Shown piece after piece: positions 46,341-55,201 of a stretch of 64,000 bases of DNA (the stretch's first letter is position 1; the number at the start of each line of letters is the position of its first letter). The stretch spans positions 1 to 64,000 of the forward strand of contig CAWHDH010000007.1 in the NCBI GenBank assembly GCA_963828075.1, written 5' to 3'. The position numbers were made by a program, and so were the translations under genes. Under the pieces are notes generated by a model that was not told the origin of the DNA, ran no database searches, and worked only from the letters and a program-made list of their open reading frames with translations. The stretch comes from JACCYI01 sp963828075 (lineage in GTDB: Bacteria > Actinomycetota > Thermoleophilia > Solirubrobacterales > Solirubrobacteraceae).

Positions 46341-47269
46341 TTGCGTGCAGTCGCCATGAGCTCGTTCGGGAGCCCCAACGTGCTGACCATCGTCGAGGTC
46401 CCGGTCCCCGATCCCGGTGACGGCCAGGTGCGCATCCGCGTGCAGGCGGCCCCGGTCCACCCCGCGGACCTCGCCGCGCGGTCGGGGGCGTTCGGGCCGA
46501 TGCTCCCCGCGGGGCCGCGATACGTCCTCGGCTGGGACGTCGGGGCACCGTCGACGCGGTCGGGCCTGGCGTGAGCGACTTCGCCCTCGGCGACCCGGTG
46601 ATCGGGCTGTCGGACTGGCTGGCCACCAAGGTCGGCACGCAGGCGGAGTTCGTCGTGCTCGATGCCGCTGCACTGGCGCCCCCTCCATCGGGCGTGTCCG
46701 CGGTGGAGGCCTCGACGCTCCCGGCCAACGCCCCACATACGGCCGCCCAGGCGCTGGACCTGCTCGCCCTCGCCGAAGGGCAGATCCTGGCGGTGACCGG
46801 TGCCGGCGGCGCGGTTGGCGGCTACGCGGTCGAGCTCGCGCGCCACCGCGGCATCCGCGTGATCGGGATCGGCTCCGACCAGGACGAGGCGTTCATCACG
46901 CGGCTTGGCGCCACGTTCGTCGCCCGCTCCGAGGACCCCGCCGGCGCGATCCGGGCGCTCGCCCCCGGCGGCGTGGACGCGGTCCTCGACGCCGCCGTCG
47001 TCGGAGGCGCCGTGATCGGCGCGGTGCGCGACGGCGGCGCCTTCGTCGGCCTCGTGCCGCCCGCAGCTCCCCCGGCGGAGCGCCGCATCCGGGTCAGTTC
47101 CGTCGGTCTGCGCAGCGACGGAGCGCAGCTCCGCGAGCTGGTCGGCCTCGTCGAGCAGGGCCGCCCGGCCCTCCGGGTGGCGCGGACCTTCGCACTCGAG
47201 CAGGCCGCCGAGGCGCACGAGGCCCTCGCGAGGGGCGGCGTGCGCGGGCGGCTCGTGCTGGTGCCTTAG
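46341..47269 (+). pseudogene. Quinone oxidoreductase (zinc-independent MDR), single frameshift
   Basis: A TTG start behind agaggag gives the typical MRAVAMSSFGSPNVL beginning. A base is missing near 46545, so GWDV continues out of frame instead of reading AGTVDAVGPGVSDFALGD. The remaining part (NADPH-binding TGAGGAVGGYAVELARHRG, AHEALARGGVRGRLVLVP) is intact. Repaired length is about 309 residues. The stop TAG lies exactly at the left inverted repeat of the IS1380 element, so the last codon may be altered by the insertion. Confidence 0.72.
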
Positions 47270-48904
47270 CCTCGATCCACCGCTGTGGTCGTGGGTTCTG
47301 TCCGGTCGTAGACGAAGAATGACCTCCTGAGCAGGGCTTTTCACCGACTGTGTGCGCAGTCGGGGCCCGCGCAGGAGGTCATCTTCATGGTGCATGCTGA
47401 CGGGCCGGTCGGACTGGACGGGATCGCGGTTGGGTTTGATGATGAGCGGGCGGTTGCCGACGCGGGCATCGTGCTCTGCGCGACGCTCGCCGATCGGTTG
47501 GGGATCGAGGCGCTGGTCGATCAGACCGTCGACCTTGGGGATCGGCCGGGGTCTGCGAACGCGGGCGTGAAGGTCATGACGCTCGTCTCGGCGATGGCGC
47601 TGGGGGCGGACTGCATCGACGACTGCGATCTGCTGCGCGCCGGCCGGACCGGCCAGGTGCTCGGCCACCAGGTCGTTGCGCCGTCGACGCTCGGCACGTT
47701 CCTGCGGTCGTTCACCTTCGGCCATGTCCGCCAACTCGATCGCGTGCTGGCCGACGCGCTCGCCCGTGCCTGGCAGGCTGGGGTCGGCCCCGGCGACGAG
47801 CGCATGGTGATCGATGTCGACTCGTTCGTCGGCGAGGTGTTCGGCCCCAAGAAGCAGGGCGCCGCCTTCGGCTACACGCGCGTCCGTGGCTACCACCCGC
47901 TGATCGCCACCCGCGCCGGCACCGGCGAGGTCCTGCATGTCCGGCTGCGGAAGGGGTCGGCGAACACCTCGCGCGGGATGCTGCGCTTCTGCGATGAGCT
48001 CATCGCGCGCGTCGAGCGCGCCGGCGCCACCGGCCGGAAGCTGCTGCGGGCCGACTCGGGGTTCTGGTCGAACAAGACGTTCGCGCGGTTGGAGCGCGCG
48101 GGCTGGGACTTCTCGATCGGCGTCCGCCTTCAGCCTGCCGTTCGCGCGGCGATCGACGCGATCGATGAGCACGCCTGGACGACGCTCGCCGACTACCCGC
48201 CGACCTCGATCGCCCAGATCGCCGAGACCGAGCTTGGCGGCCGGCGGCTGGTCGTCCGGCGCGTCCGCACGCTGGACCGCCAGGGCGAGCTGCTGCCGTC
48301 CTGGGAGCTTTATCCCTTCATCACCAACCGCACCGACGCGCTGGCGACGGTCGAGGCCGAGCACCGCCAGCACGCCGTCGTCGAGCTCGCGATCCGCGAC
48401 CTCAAAGACCAGGCGCTCGCGCACTTTCCGTCCGGGAAGTTCTTCGCGAACGCCGCCTGGACGGTCATCGCCTGCCTGGCGCACAACCTGCTGCGCTGGA
48501 CCAGCGTGCTCGGCCTGCCCGGCCAGACCGTCCGCGCCGCCCGCACGTTCAGGCGGCGGCTGCTCGCGCTGCCCGGCCGACTGACCCGCACCGCCAGACG
48601 CTGGACGCTGCACCTGCCGGCCCGCTGGCCCTGGCAGGACGCCTTCGCCGAGGCGCTCGCCCGCATCCGAGCGCTCGCGCCCGCCGCCTGACCGGGCCAC
48701 AACCGCCTCCGACGACGACCGACGCACCACCACCGCGCAGCGGTGCTCACCGCTGCCCGCAAACGGCCCGAGAAAGTCTCCGCGAACGCCTTCACGCACC
48801 ACCGGCGCCGCGCACGACCACGATCACGAGCCGAGCCGCGTCGGCATCGCCGACCAAGCGGCGCGCGCACCGCTACGCGCACCGCCTCGGTGGATCGAGG
48901 CTAA
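47266..48904 (+). mobile_element. IS1380-family insertion sequence
   Basis: A 1639-bp element is bounded by perfect 17-bp inverted repeats, TTAGCCTCGATCCACCG at 47266-47282 and its complement at 48888-48904. It contains one intact transposase gene. I see no longer target duplication; at most a TA is shared if the ends are counted from GCCTCG. It is inserted between the 3' ends of the quinone oxidoreductase remnant and the psd gene, and both reading frames end inside it. About 195 bp downstream of the transposase are non-coding. Intact ORF and ends suggest recent activity. Confidence 0.9.
47387..48691 (+). CDS. IS1380-family transposase
   Basis: This 434-residue DDE transposase is intact. IS1380-type features are VIDVDSFVGEVFGPKKQGAA (first catalytic Asp region), GYHPLIATRAGTGEVLHVRL, LLRADSGFWSNKTFARL (second Asp) and the later EAEHRQHAVVELAIRDLKD with the C-terminal Glu. 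Length fits the family (about 430-460). It catalyses cut-and-paste or copy movement of the surrounding element. The start ATG lies 121 bp inside the left end. Confidence 0.92.
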   Translation: MVHADGPVGLDGIAVGFDDERAVADAGIVLCATLADRLGIEALVDQTVDLGDRPGSANAGVKVMTLVSAMALGADCIDDCDLLRAGRTGQVLGHQVVAPSTLGTFLRSFTFGHVRQLDRVLADALARAWQAGVGPGDERMVIDVDSFVGEVFGPKKQGAAFGYTRVRGYHPLIATRAGTGEVLHVRLRKGSANTSRGMLRFCDELIARVERAGATGRKLLRADSGFWSNKTFARLERAGWDFSIGVRLQPAVRAAIDAIDEHAWTTLADYPPTSIAQIAETELGGRRLVVRRVRTLDRQGELLPSWELYPFITNRTDALATVEAEHRQHAVVELAIRDLKDQALAHFPSGKFFANAAWTVIACLAHNLLRWTSVLGLPGQTVRAARTFRRRLLALPGRLTRTARRWTLHLPARWPWQDAFAEALARIRALAPAA

Positions 48905-49531
48905 GCGGTAGCGGGCCACCGGGTCGATGCCGGCGCGCACGCGGGCACCGGGCCGCACGAGCGCATCGGCCGCCTCCACGGGCAAGAGCACGTCCGCGCG
49001 CGAGCCGAAGTGGATGAGCGCGACGCGCTGGCCGGCCTCGACGCGCTGTCCGGAGCGGACCCAGCGCGAGATCGTGCGCGCGACCATCCCGGTGGCCATG
49101 ACCAGAACCGCGGTCCCGCGCGGCCCGTCGATGGCGAGCCGGTCGCGGCGGTTCTCCGACGCCTTCTCGAGGAAGGCCGGCCGGTAGCGACCCGGCAGCG
49201 CCTCGACCTCGGTCACCGTCCCGGCGACCGGGCTGCGGTTGACGTGCACGTCCAGGATCGAGAGGAACGTGCTGATGCGCAGCGCGTCGCCGGCGATCCA
49301 CGGGTCCCGGACCCGGTCGACGCGCTGGATCACGCCGTCGGCAGGGGCGTAGACGAGGTCGGGATCGGGATCGAGCGGGCGCTCCGGATCGCGGAAGAAG
49401 AGCGCGACGGCGGCGGCGGCGGCCAGCACGGGCACGCCGCCTCGCCGCCGCTGCCCCAGCCGCAGTCCGCCGACGCCCAACAGCGGCAGGACGTAGCGCC
49501 TGGCCGCTCGCCAGGTCCGCCGCGTCAGCAT
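48824..49531 (-). CDS. psd: Phosphatidylserine decarboxylase, 3' end altered by IS1380
   Basis: This 235-residue PSD of the short archaeal/actinobacterial type has YAPADGVIQRVDRV, FLSILDVHVNRSPVAG and the self-processing site HFGSRADVLLP, where G176/S177 is the cleavage point that makes the pyruvoyl group. It converts phosphatidylserine to phosphatidylethanolamine at the membrane; an N-terminal hydrophobic stretch is present. Its natural end should be near residue 208 (DPVARYR). The last 27 residues come from the IS1380 right end and its interior. Activity is probably kept, since the catalytic part is complete. The start overlaps the methyltransferase stop by 7 nt. Confidence 0.85.
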   Translation of the reverse strand: MLTRRTWRAARRYVLPLLGVGGLRLGQRRRGGVPVLAAAAAVALFFRDPERPLDPDPDLVYAPADGVIQRVDRVRDPWIAGDALRISTFLSILDVHVNRSPVAGTVTEVEALPGRYRPAFLEKASENRRDRLAIDGPRGTAVLVMATGMVARTISRWVRSGQRVEAGQRVALIHFGSRADVLLPVEAADALVRPGARVRAGIDPVARYRLASIHRGGARSGARAAWSAMPTRLGS

Positions 49532-50115
49532 GCGGTGCGCGGCGCCCGGCAGGCGAAGAGGAACGCCGGCGGGACGTTGAACGGCGAGAAGCGGTGCTCG
49601 ACGGAGGCGAACGCCTGCTGCAGCTCACGCCGGCGGACCTTCGAGTACTGGATCGCCACCATGACGCCACCGGGTGCCAGCGCCGCGGCGATCTGGCGCA
49701 TGACCCCGTCCCGGATCGGCGCCGGGAGCGAGGTGAGCGGCACCGCGGAGACGACGACGTCGGCGCGGGCGCCGTCCAGGTACGCACCCAGCTCGGTCGC
49801 CGAGTCGGCGATCACCTCGACCCTCGGATCGTCGAACCGGCGCTTCAGTCTGCGCGCCAGCGCCGGATCGATCTCGAAGACGAGCAGCCTCCCCGCCGGT
49901 GCCAGCCGACGCAGCAGCTCGTCCGTGAAGACCCCCGTCCCCGCCCCGAGCTCCACGACGCAGCCGGCGTTCGGGACGTCGGCGAGATCGAGCATGGCCC
50001 TGACGGTCCGGCCGCTGGTCGGCACGATCGAGCCCACCTGTCGTGGGTTCTCGAGGAACGACCGAAGGAACCGCGCCCGCTCGCCGAGCGGGCGTGAGAT
50101 GGAGATGTGCGTCAT
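49525..50115 (-). CDS. Phospholipid N-methyltransferase (PmtA-like)
   Basis: I choose the ATG at 50115, behind aggagcg, giving 196 residues (MTHISISRPLGERARFLRSF) rather than the upstream ATG at 50157. SAM-binding motif I is VVELGAGTGVFTDELL, with VFEIDPALARRL as motif post-I. The opening FLRSFLENPRQVGSIVPTSG is typical of bacterial phospholipid methyltransferases that convert phosphatidylethanolamine to phosphatidylcholine. Lying between pss and psd supports that function strongly. An rRNA-type KsgA relative is the alternative but less likely. Confidence 0.85.
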   Translation of the reverse strand: MTHISISRPLGERARFLRSFLENPRQVGSIVPTSGRTVRAMLDLADVPNAGCVVELGAGTGVFTDELLRRLAPAGRLLVFEIDPALARRLKRRFDDPRVEVIADSATELGAYLDGARADVVVSAVPLTSLPAPIRDGVMRQIAAALAPGGVMVAIQYSKVRRRELQQAFASVEHRFSPFNVPPAFLFACRAPRTAC

Positions 50116-50157
50116 CGCTCCTGCACCTTTCGTTGCTGAACCTGCACCGATGAACAC

Positions 50158-50781
50158 CTAGCGGGAATGCGCCGTGCCGTGGCCGAGCGGCGGCTCGAGG
50201 AGCGGCGGCAGCGCGTCGTTGACGGTCCGGACGTCGACGACGCCGCGCCGCACGAGCGCGTGGCGGAGCCCCGCGAACGTCGGCACCCGCACCGTGCCGA
50301 CCATGAGCAGGCTCATCCCCAGGACCGCCGCCAAGGTCCCGAAGGCATGGGGCTGGATCGCCGCGAGCGGCGCGACGGCGAGCGCGGCGACCGGTGCGGG
50401 GCACCCCACGAACGCGTGACGATCCTTGATGAGGGAGAACCGCGCGAGCCGCCATGCCGCGCAGACGACGAAGAGGATGCAGGCCGCCAGCCCGACGACC
50501 GCGAGCTCACGGAGCCCGGCGCAGTAGAGCGCGAAGGCCGGCGCCACGGCGAAAGAGACCATGTCGGCCAGCGAGTCGAGGTCCTCGCCGAACGCCGAGG
50601 TCGTCCCGCGACGCCGTGCCACGGGACCGTCGATGGCGTCGAAGAGCGCGGCGAACCCGATCAGCGCGACCGCCAGGCCGAAGCTCCCCTCCCACGCCGC
50701 GATCAGCGAGAGGAACCCGGCCGCGAGGCTGGCACTGGACAGGCTGTTGGCGATCGACACGTGCTCGCGCATGGACTCCAT
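50158..50781 (-). CDS. pssA: CDP-diacylglycerol-serine O-phosphatidyltransferase
   Basis: This 207-residue membrane protein has the complete CDP-alcohol phosphatidyltransferase signature D51-G52-x2-A55-R56-x8-G65-x3-D69-x3-D73. Hydrophobic helices surround it, and the C-terminal half continues with membrane segments. It makes phosphatidylserine from CDP-diacylglycerol and serine. The start follows aggggag. With the next two genes it forms an operon for phosphatidylserine, phosphatidylethanolamine and phosphatidylcholine. The upstream gap 50782-51011 shows no supportable gene. Confidence 0.88.
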   Translation of the reverse strand: MESMREHVSIANSLSSASLAAGFLSLIAAWEGSFGLAVALIGFAALFDAIDGPVARRRGTTSAFGEDLDSLADMVSFAVAPAFALYCAGLRELAVVGLAACILFVVCAAWRLARFSLIKDRHAFVGCPAPVAALAVAPLAAIQPHAFGTLAAVLGMSLLMVGTVRVPTFAGLRHALVRRGVVDVRTVNDALPPLLEPPLGHGTAHSR

Positions 50782-51011
50782 GGCAGCTCCCCTGCTGGTG
50801 GATCGTTACGAAGGACACTTACCGTCGACCCGTCGGGTCCGCCTCGCAATGCGTGGCGCTGATCGCAGCGATCGAGCGTGTGCATCGGCCCCGCGACGAG
50901 CGGCCCGCGGCGCCGGCCACGTGGGCGCCCGTGGTCGCCATCCGAGCGCTTGAACCCGCGTGTCATCGGTTCGCGTTGGCCCCGCCTCGGCGGCAGCCTA
51001 GGGTCGCGTCC

Positions 51012-51320
51012 ATGAACACGCGAACCAGTACGGTCGCGGGGTGCACGCGCGCCCTGGCGGCCACCGTCGCCGGTGTCACGCTGGGCGCCCTGGCGGCGCC
51101 GGCGCACGCCGCGGTGACGGTCGGGAGCAGGATCGATCACCTCGAGCAGACATCGCAGCCGTGTCCGGACCGCGGCGGCTGCGCGGTCGTCGCGCAGACG
51201 CTGCCCGGCTGCCCCACGACGGCCCCGTTCCGGGCCGCGATCGTGCGCTGGCGGGTGCGCGGCACCGGCACCTTCTTGATCGCCCCGGTCTCCTACCGCG
51301 GCGACGACACGGGTCGCTGA
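51012..51320 (+). pseudogene. Secreted protein, truncated by fusion to a MarR remnant
   Basis: The ATG at 51012 starts a signal peptide (MNTRTSTVAGCTRALAATVA, then a hydrophobic core) with a cleavage site after AHA. The mature part has paired cysteines (PCPDRGGCAV) and PGCPTTAPFRAAIVRWRVRG, as in secreted actinobacterial proteins of unknown role. After about 100 residues the frame ends just where homology to a MarR regulator begins, in another frame. I take it as a truncated gene. Confidence 0.55.
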
Positions 51321-51640
51321 CCCGTCGGCACTGGCAGGTCCTGAACACCCTGTCCGGGCGACCGGCGAACGACGCCACCATCGCGGCGTCGTTGGCGCCA
51401 TTCTGGGTCGAGGGTGCGATCACGCAGCACGAGGTCGTCGATGATCTCGTGAGCCGGGGCTGGGTGACGAATTCCGGCGCGCTGAGCTTGACGGCCGCCG
51501 GAGTCCAGGCGCACTCCCGTGTGTCCTCCCGCGTCAAGGCGACTCGCGGCAGGCTGCTCGACGGCCTGACGCGGGAGGACTACGCCACCGTCGTGCGCCT
51601 GCTCGAGCACATGGCGATGAATCTCGAAGACGTCGTCGAA
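51311..51640 (+). pseudogene. MarR-family regulator, N-terminally truncated
   Basis: A plus-strand frame gives the winged-helix part of a MarR regulator (LTRRHWQVLNTLSGRPANDA, VVDDLVSRGWV, LSLTAAGVQAHSRVSSRVKA, LTREDYATVVRLLEHMAMNL). There is no start codon and the first helices are missing. The front is fused to the secreted-protein fragment, and the end runs into the 3' part of an SDR remnant on the other strand. It is not expressible as a regulator. Confidence 0.6.
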
Positions 51641-51933
51641 CCGCACGTCTCGAGCACGCGCCGCCATTCGGCCAGGTCGAGCTCGTCGAACGGGGTGTGC
51701 GGGTAGATCCCGGCGTTGTTGACGAGGACGTCGATCCGCCCGTGCTCGTCGAGCACACGAGCGGTCGCGCTCGCGACCGAGCGCTCGTCGCGCACGTCGA
51801 CCGCAGGGCGACCGGAGAGGTCGAAGCCGACGACGGTCGCCCCGTCGCGCCGCAGGCGCTGGGCGATCGCATCGCCTATGCCGGTCGCCGCGCCGGTGAC
51901 GATCGCAACTGGGTCCGGGCTGCCGGCAGCCAT
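51640..51933 (-). pseudogene. SDR oxidoreductase, N-terminal fragment
   Basis: From ATG 51933 the frame reads a normal SDR start: VAIVTGAATGIGDAIAQRL for the cofactor site, DVRDERSVASA and IDVLVNNAGIYPHTPFDELD. Homology stops near ALEWRRVLET-type sequence (about 51645), where it joins the MarR fragment. The catalytic Ser/Tyr/Lys half is missing. It begins right after the PLP decarboxylase remnant. Confidence 0.65.
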
Positions 51934-51939
51934 CTTCTC

Positions 51940-52750
51940 GCGTGGGTCGTGATGAGCGCGGCGGCTTCCGCCACGCGGGCCGCGTCCGTCCGGTGGGTGA
52001 GGATGCAGGCGCGCAGGGCGGTCCGCCCGTCGATCCTGGTACTCGAGATGAAGACCCGCCCGGACGCGTTGACGCCGTCGAGGATCCGCTTCGCCGCCCG
52101 GTTGGCGGCGGGGACGGTCAGGGAGGCGTCCACCCTGGCCTGCACGCCACGAGCGAGAGCTCGACCGGCCACGGCACCTCGAGCTCGGGGCACTCGCCGA
52201 GCTGCGCGGCGAGCCCGCGCGCCAGATCGAGCTTGTGGTCGAGGGCCTGCCGGAACGCGTTCACGCCGAGGACCTGGAGCGGCCGCCACATCTGGAGGCC
52301 GCGGAACGGCCGGGTCAGCTCGAGCGAGTGGTCGGCGAAGTCGATCGCCAGGTGCCGGGCGAGCAGCGTGTCCTGCAGGTAGGCCTGCTCCGAGCTCGTG
52401 GCATAGGCGGCCCACAGCGTGGCCCCGTCGCGCACGAGCAGGCAGCCGGAGCCCGCCGGCAGCGAGAACGCCTTGTGGGGATCGACGGAGATCGAGTCCG
52501 CCGCCTCGATGGGTGAGGTGACATCGAACCCGAAGCCGAGCCCGGACTCGAAGCGGGCCAGCTCCTCCTCGAATCCGGTTCCGTGCTCGGGCGGGGGTGC
52601 GCGGAGATCGGCGACGGGGCCCCAGCCGGGCCCGACCGGCGGAGCGTCCTCCCGCCCAGGAAGGACGTCACGAACTCCCAGGTCACGGCGCCGAGGCGGG
52701 GCAGCTCGTCGGCGCCAGGCTCCAGCGTCGGGCCCGTGCCCACCCCGTCC
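51940..52750 (-). pseudogene. PLP-dependent (group II type) decarboxylase, fragments
   Basis: The minus strand shows an N-terminal piece (LPRLGAVTWEFVTSFLGGR), then the PLP lysine segment SISVDPHKAFSLPAGSGC, a long piece (LLARHLAIDFADHSLELTRP, FRGLQMWRPLQVLG) and, in a third frame, the C-terminus (AAKRILDGVNASGRVFISST, LRACILTHRTD). Several frame changes and a missing large central part show it is decayed. Intact relatives decarboxylate aromatic or diamino acids. In a carrier-protein cluster it may have supplied an amine precursor. Confidence 0.6.
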
Positions 52751-53315
52751 TCGGTTGTCTCGATCGCCGACAGGGGCGCGACGCTACTGCGCCCCGACCG
52801 AGAGGCAAACGCGTTCCGAGATGGACTCGTTCACTTCCGAGGATCGCCGCGCGGACGCAGTATCGACCCGTGAGATCACGATAAGCGTCGATCCGCGTTG
52901 AGACGGCGCGCGTGGGCTGGCACGGTTGCACTCGACGTGCTCGACCACGACCTCTGCGCGCACCATCCGGACGCCATCGTGCTACGCCCCGGCGAGCCCC
53001 GCTGCACCGTGATGGTCTGCCGTGACTGCAACGCCGAGGTGCGGATCTGGCTGGCGGCGTCCTGGGAGTCGGCTGAGCCCGGGCATCGCGCGGCGGTCAG
53101 CCACGTGAGCGGGCGCGGCATGCGTCTCCGTGGTCTCGTCGCGGCCGCGCGGCGGCTGCGACGGGCTCCCGCTCCTCCGCGCTGAGCACCCGCGCGCCGC
53201 ATCTGCTTTCTGAACCGCGCGTGCATCAGGGCCGATTGCCAACCCCTGCCCTGGGGAGGAGATTCGTCGCCAGCCGAACCCGGCCGCAGACACAAAGCGT
53301 CTCCAGGGGGATGGA
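52751..53315. other. Stretch without a convincing gene
   Basis: This 565-bp stretch separates the decarboxylase remnant from the carrier-protein gene. Only a weak plus-strand frame (52898-53185, TTG start, 95 residues) deserves mention, because it has CAHH and CRDC cysteine pairs spaced like a small zinc ribbon. It has no ribosome-binding site I trust. I see no promoter or strong repeat. Confidence 0.4.
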
Positions 53316-53567
53316 ATGGGTGCCAAGACTCAGGATCAGCAGCGCGAGGGCGTGCGGTCGATCATCGCCGAGTACGCCTCCGACCCGAGCCGCGTCTCGG
53401 ATGAGGCCACGCTCGAAGTCCTGGACGTCGACTCGTTGGACATGATCGACATCGCGGTGCAGATCGACGAGGCGTTCGGCACCTCGATCAGCGACAAGGA
53501 GTGGATGGACGCGAGCCTCGAGACGGTCGGCGATGTCACTGACTTCGTGCTCGGCAAGCTCCCATGA
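53316..53567 (+). CDS. Acyl carrier protein
   Basis: This 83-residue protein is a stand-alone carrier protein. The phosphopantetheine serine is S40 in DVDSLDMIDIAVQIDEAFG, the standard DSL motif at helix 2. Acidic residues follow as expected. Its stop overlaps the start of the MaoC remnant (ATGA). It is the only intact gene of the 42-55 kb cluster and could be the partner of the aa:CP ligase or of the adjacent ketosynthase. A housekeeping AcpP role is less likely given this context. Confidence 0.85.
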   Translation: MGAKTQDQQREGVRSIIAEYASDPSRVSDEATLEVLDVDSLDMIDIAVQIDEAFGTSISDKEWMDASLETVGDVTDFVLGKLP

Positions 53568-53837
53568 GAACCGCCACCTTCGGGCGCCCGCGCTGCGAGG
53601 ACCTCCGCGTCGGTGACGCGATCCGCACGTCCGGCCGCACCGTGACCGAGGCCGACCTCGTCGCGTTCGGCACGTTGACCGGCGACCTCCATCGGCAGCA
53701 CATGGATGAGAGCTGGGCCGCGAGCCGCCACTTCGGGACCCGCGTCGCCCATGGCATGCTTCGTCGTCCGCAACCAGCGTGACGAACGCGTGGTCCACGG
53801 GTCGATGAGCTTCATCTGGCTGCGGGAAGCCGCATGA
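53564..53837 (+). pseudogene. MaoC-like dehydratase, internally deleted
   Basis: The N-terminal part is a clear MaoC hot-dog domain (VGDAIRTSGRTVTEADLVAF, GTLTGDLHRQHMDES, RVAHGML). The frame then shifts and skips about 30 residues, resuming at FVVRNQRDERVVHGSMSFIW and ending at 53837. The hydratase His/Asp region (TGD, HMDE) is retained but the fold is incomplete. The start overlaps the ACP stop and the end overlaps the ketosynthase start (ATGA), so the three genes formed an operon. Confidence 0.7.
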
Positions 53838-54735
53838 TGCCCGAGCGGCCGCGGGTGTTCGTGACCGGGATCGGGGCGGTGACCGCGCTCGGGATCGGCG
53901 TCGAGACGTTCTTCGACCGCTGGTTGCAGGGCCGGGTCGGGATCGTCGACGGGCTTCGCGGTGCGTCGACTTCGACGCCGACGACTGGCTCTCGCGCAAG
54001 GAGATCAAACGCACCTCCCGCTTCAGCCAACTGGGCCTGACGGCATTCACGCAGGCCCTCGAGCAGGCCGGCTGGCTGGAGGGCTCCGTCGCAGCCCCGG
54101 GCCGAATCGGATGCGTCGTCGGGAACTGCTTCGGCGGCCAGGAGGTCTTCGAAGCGCAGAAGGACCGCTTCGACGAGGACGGGCCGCTCAAGGTGTCGGC
54201 CTACGCCTTTCCGCGGACGATGCCCAACGCCGCACCCGCGACCCTGTGCCTGCGCTACGGGTTCCACGGGCCGACCTTCGCCGTGAACTCCGCCTGCGCG
54301 GCGAGCGCGGACGCCATCGGGACGGCCGCGGCGCTGATCCGCACCGGCGCGGCGGACGCGATGGTGACCGGCGGGACCGAGGCGTCGCTGACGCCGTACG
54401 CGATCGCCGGTTTCGCGAGGACGGGGGCGCTGTCAGCCTCCGGCGTCAGCCGGCCCTTCGACGCCCGTCGCGACGGCTTCGTCGACGCCGAAGGCGCGGC
54501 CGGTCTGACGCTCGAGTCCGAGGAGCTCGTGCAGCGCCGCGGCGCGGTCCCGCTGGCCGAGGTGGCGGGCTTCGCGAGTGGCAACGACGCGTACCACCTC
54601 ACCCTGCCCGAGCCCACCGGAGCCGGGCAGGCCGCCACGATGACCGCCGCGCTCGAGGACGCCGGCGCCGCCCCCGACGACGTCGTCTACGTCAACGCGC
54701 ACGGCACTGAGTTCGAGGCCGAGCCGTGGCGGCAT
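53834..54735 (+). pseudogene. Beta-ketoacyl-ACP synthase, frameshifted and C-terminally truncated
   Basis: The frame opens with VFVTGIGAVTALGIGVETFF, typical of KAS II, then shifts near 53960 and continues SRKEIKRTSRFSQLGLTAF. The active-site Cys is in VNSACAASADAIG and the first His is in YVNAHGTEFE. Sequence homology stops directly after that His. The second catalytic His and about 100 residues are missing, so it cannot condense. The ACP, MaoC and KS order suggests a short polyketide or fatty-acid-like module. Confidence 0.75.
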
Positions 54736-55035
54736 GACTGGGCGGGATGGCTGGGCAACTCGATGAGCGTTTCCACGGTCCCGTCGGCCGCTCTGGTGTG
54801 GACGGAGACGAAGCGCTGGAATCTCACCTGCCGGTGCTCATTCAAGAGTTGGGCAGCGGCGATCTTCGAGTTCCTCGAATGGCTCGGACCGTTCATCGAC
54901 GACAACTATCCGCCGGACCGCCCGCGACTCGTCGGTTACATCGAGGACGCGGGGGAACGTCGGCCCTACCTGCTCTGGGCGCAGAACCGGCGCCTCCTGA
55001 TCGAGGACCTCAATACTCCCGTCGGGCCGAACTAG
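54736..55035 (+). pseudogene. Unknown C-terminal fragment fused to the ketosynthase
   Basis: The frame of the ketosynthase continues into unrelated sequence: AAIFEFLEWLGPFIDDNYPP, RPRLVGYIEDAGERRPYLLW and a closing LNTPVGPN with stop at 55033-55035. This looks like the end of a real, unrelated gene whose front was lost in the deletion. I do not recognise it. The remaining gap to katG (55036-55274) contains only the hairpin at 55202-55255. Confidence 0.4.
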
Positions 55036-55201
55036 GCCCGGCGCTCGAGTCGAACTGCGCCGTCGAGACCTCGAGCGTCACCGACGTCGCGTCCGCGCCG
55101 AGCCAAAACCAGCCCGCGAGCCCACGCAGAATCGCAACACGACGCACGCCAACCGCCACGAACCGAGAGCCAAGGAAGTTGTCGCCTGTGGTCGCGGTGC
55201 G

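Noticed and set aside
47262..47269. Target-site duplication of the IS1380 element
   Set aside because: The flanks gtgcc and gcggt do not match; only a TA could be shared, which is not distinguishable from chance.
52898..53185. Possible small zinc-ribbon protein
   Set aside because: Only a TTG start, no ribosome-binding site, and an Arg-rich tail; the CxxC-like pairs alone are too weak.
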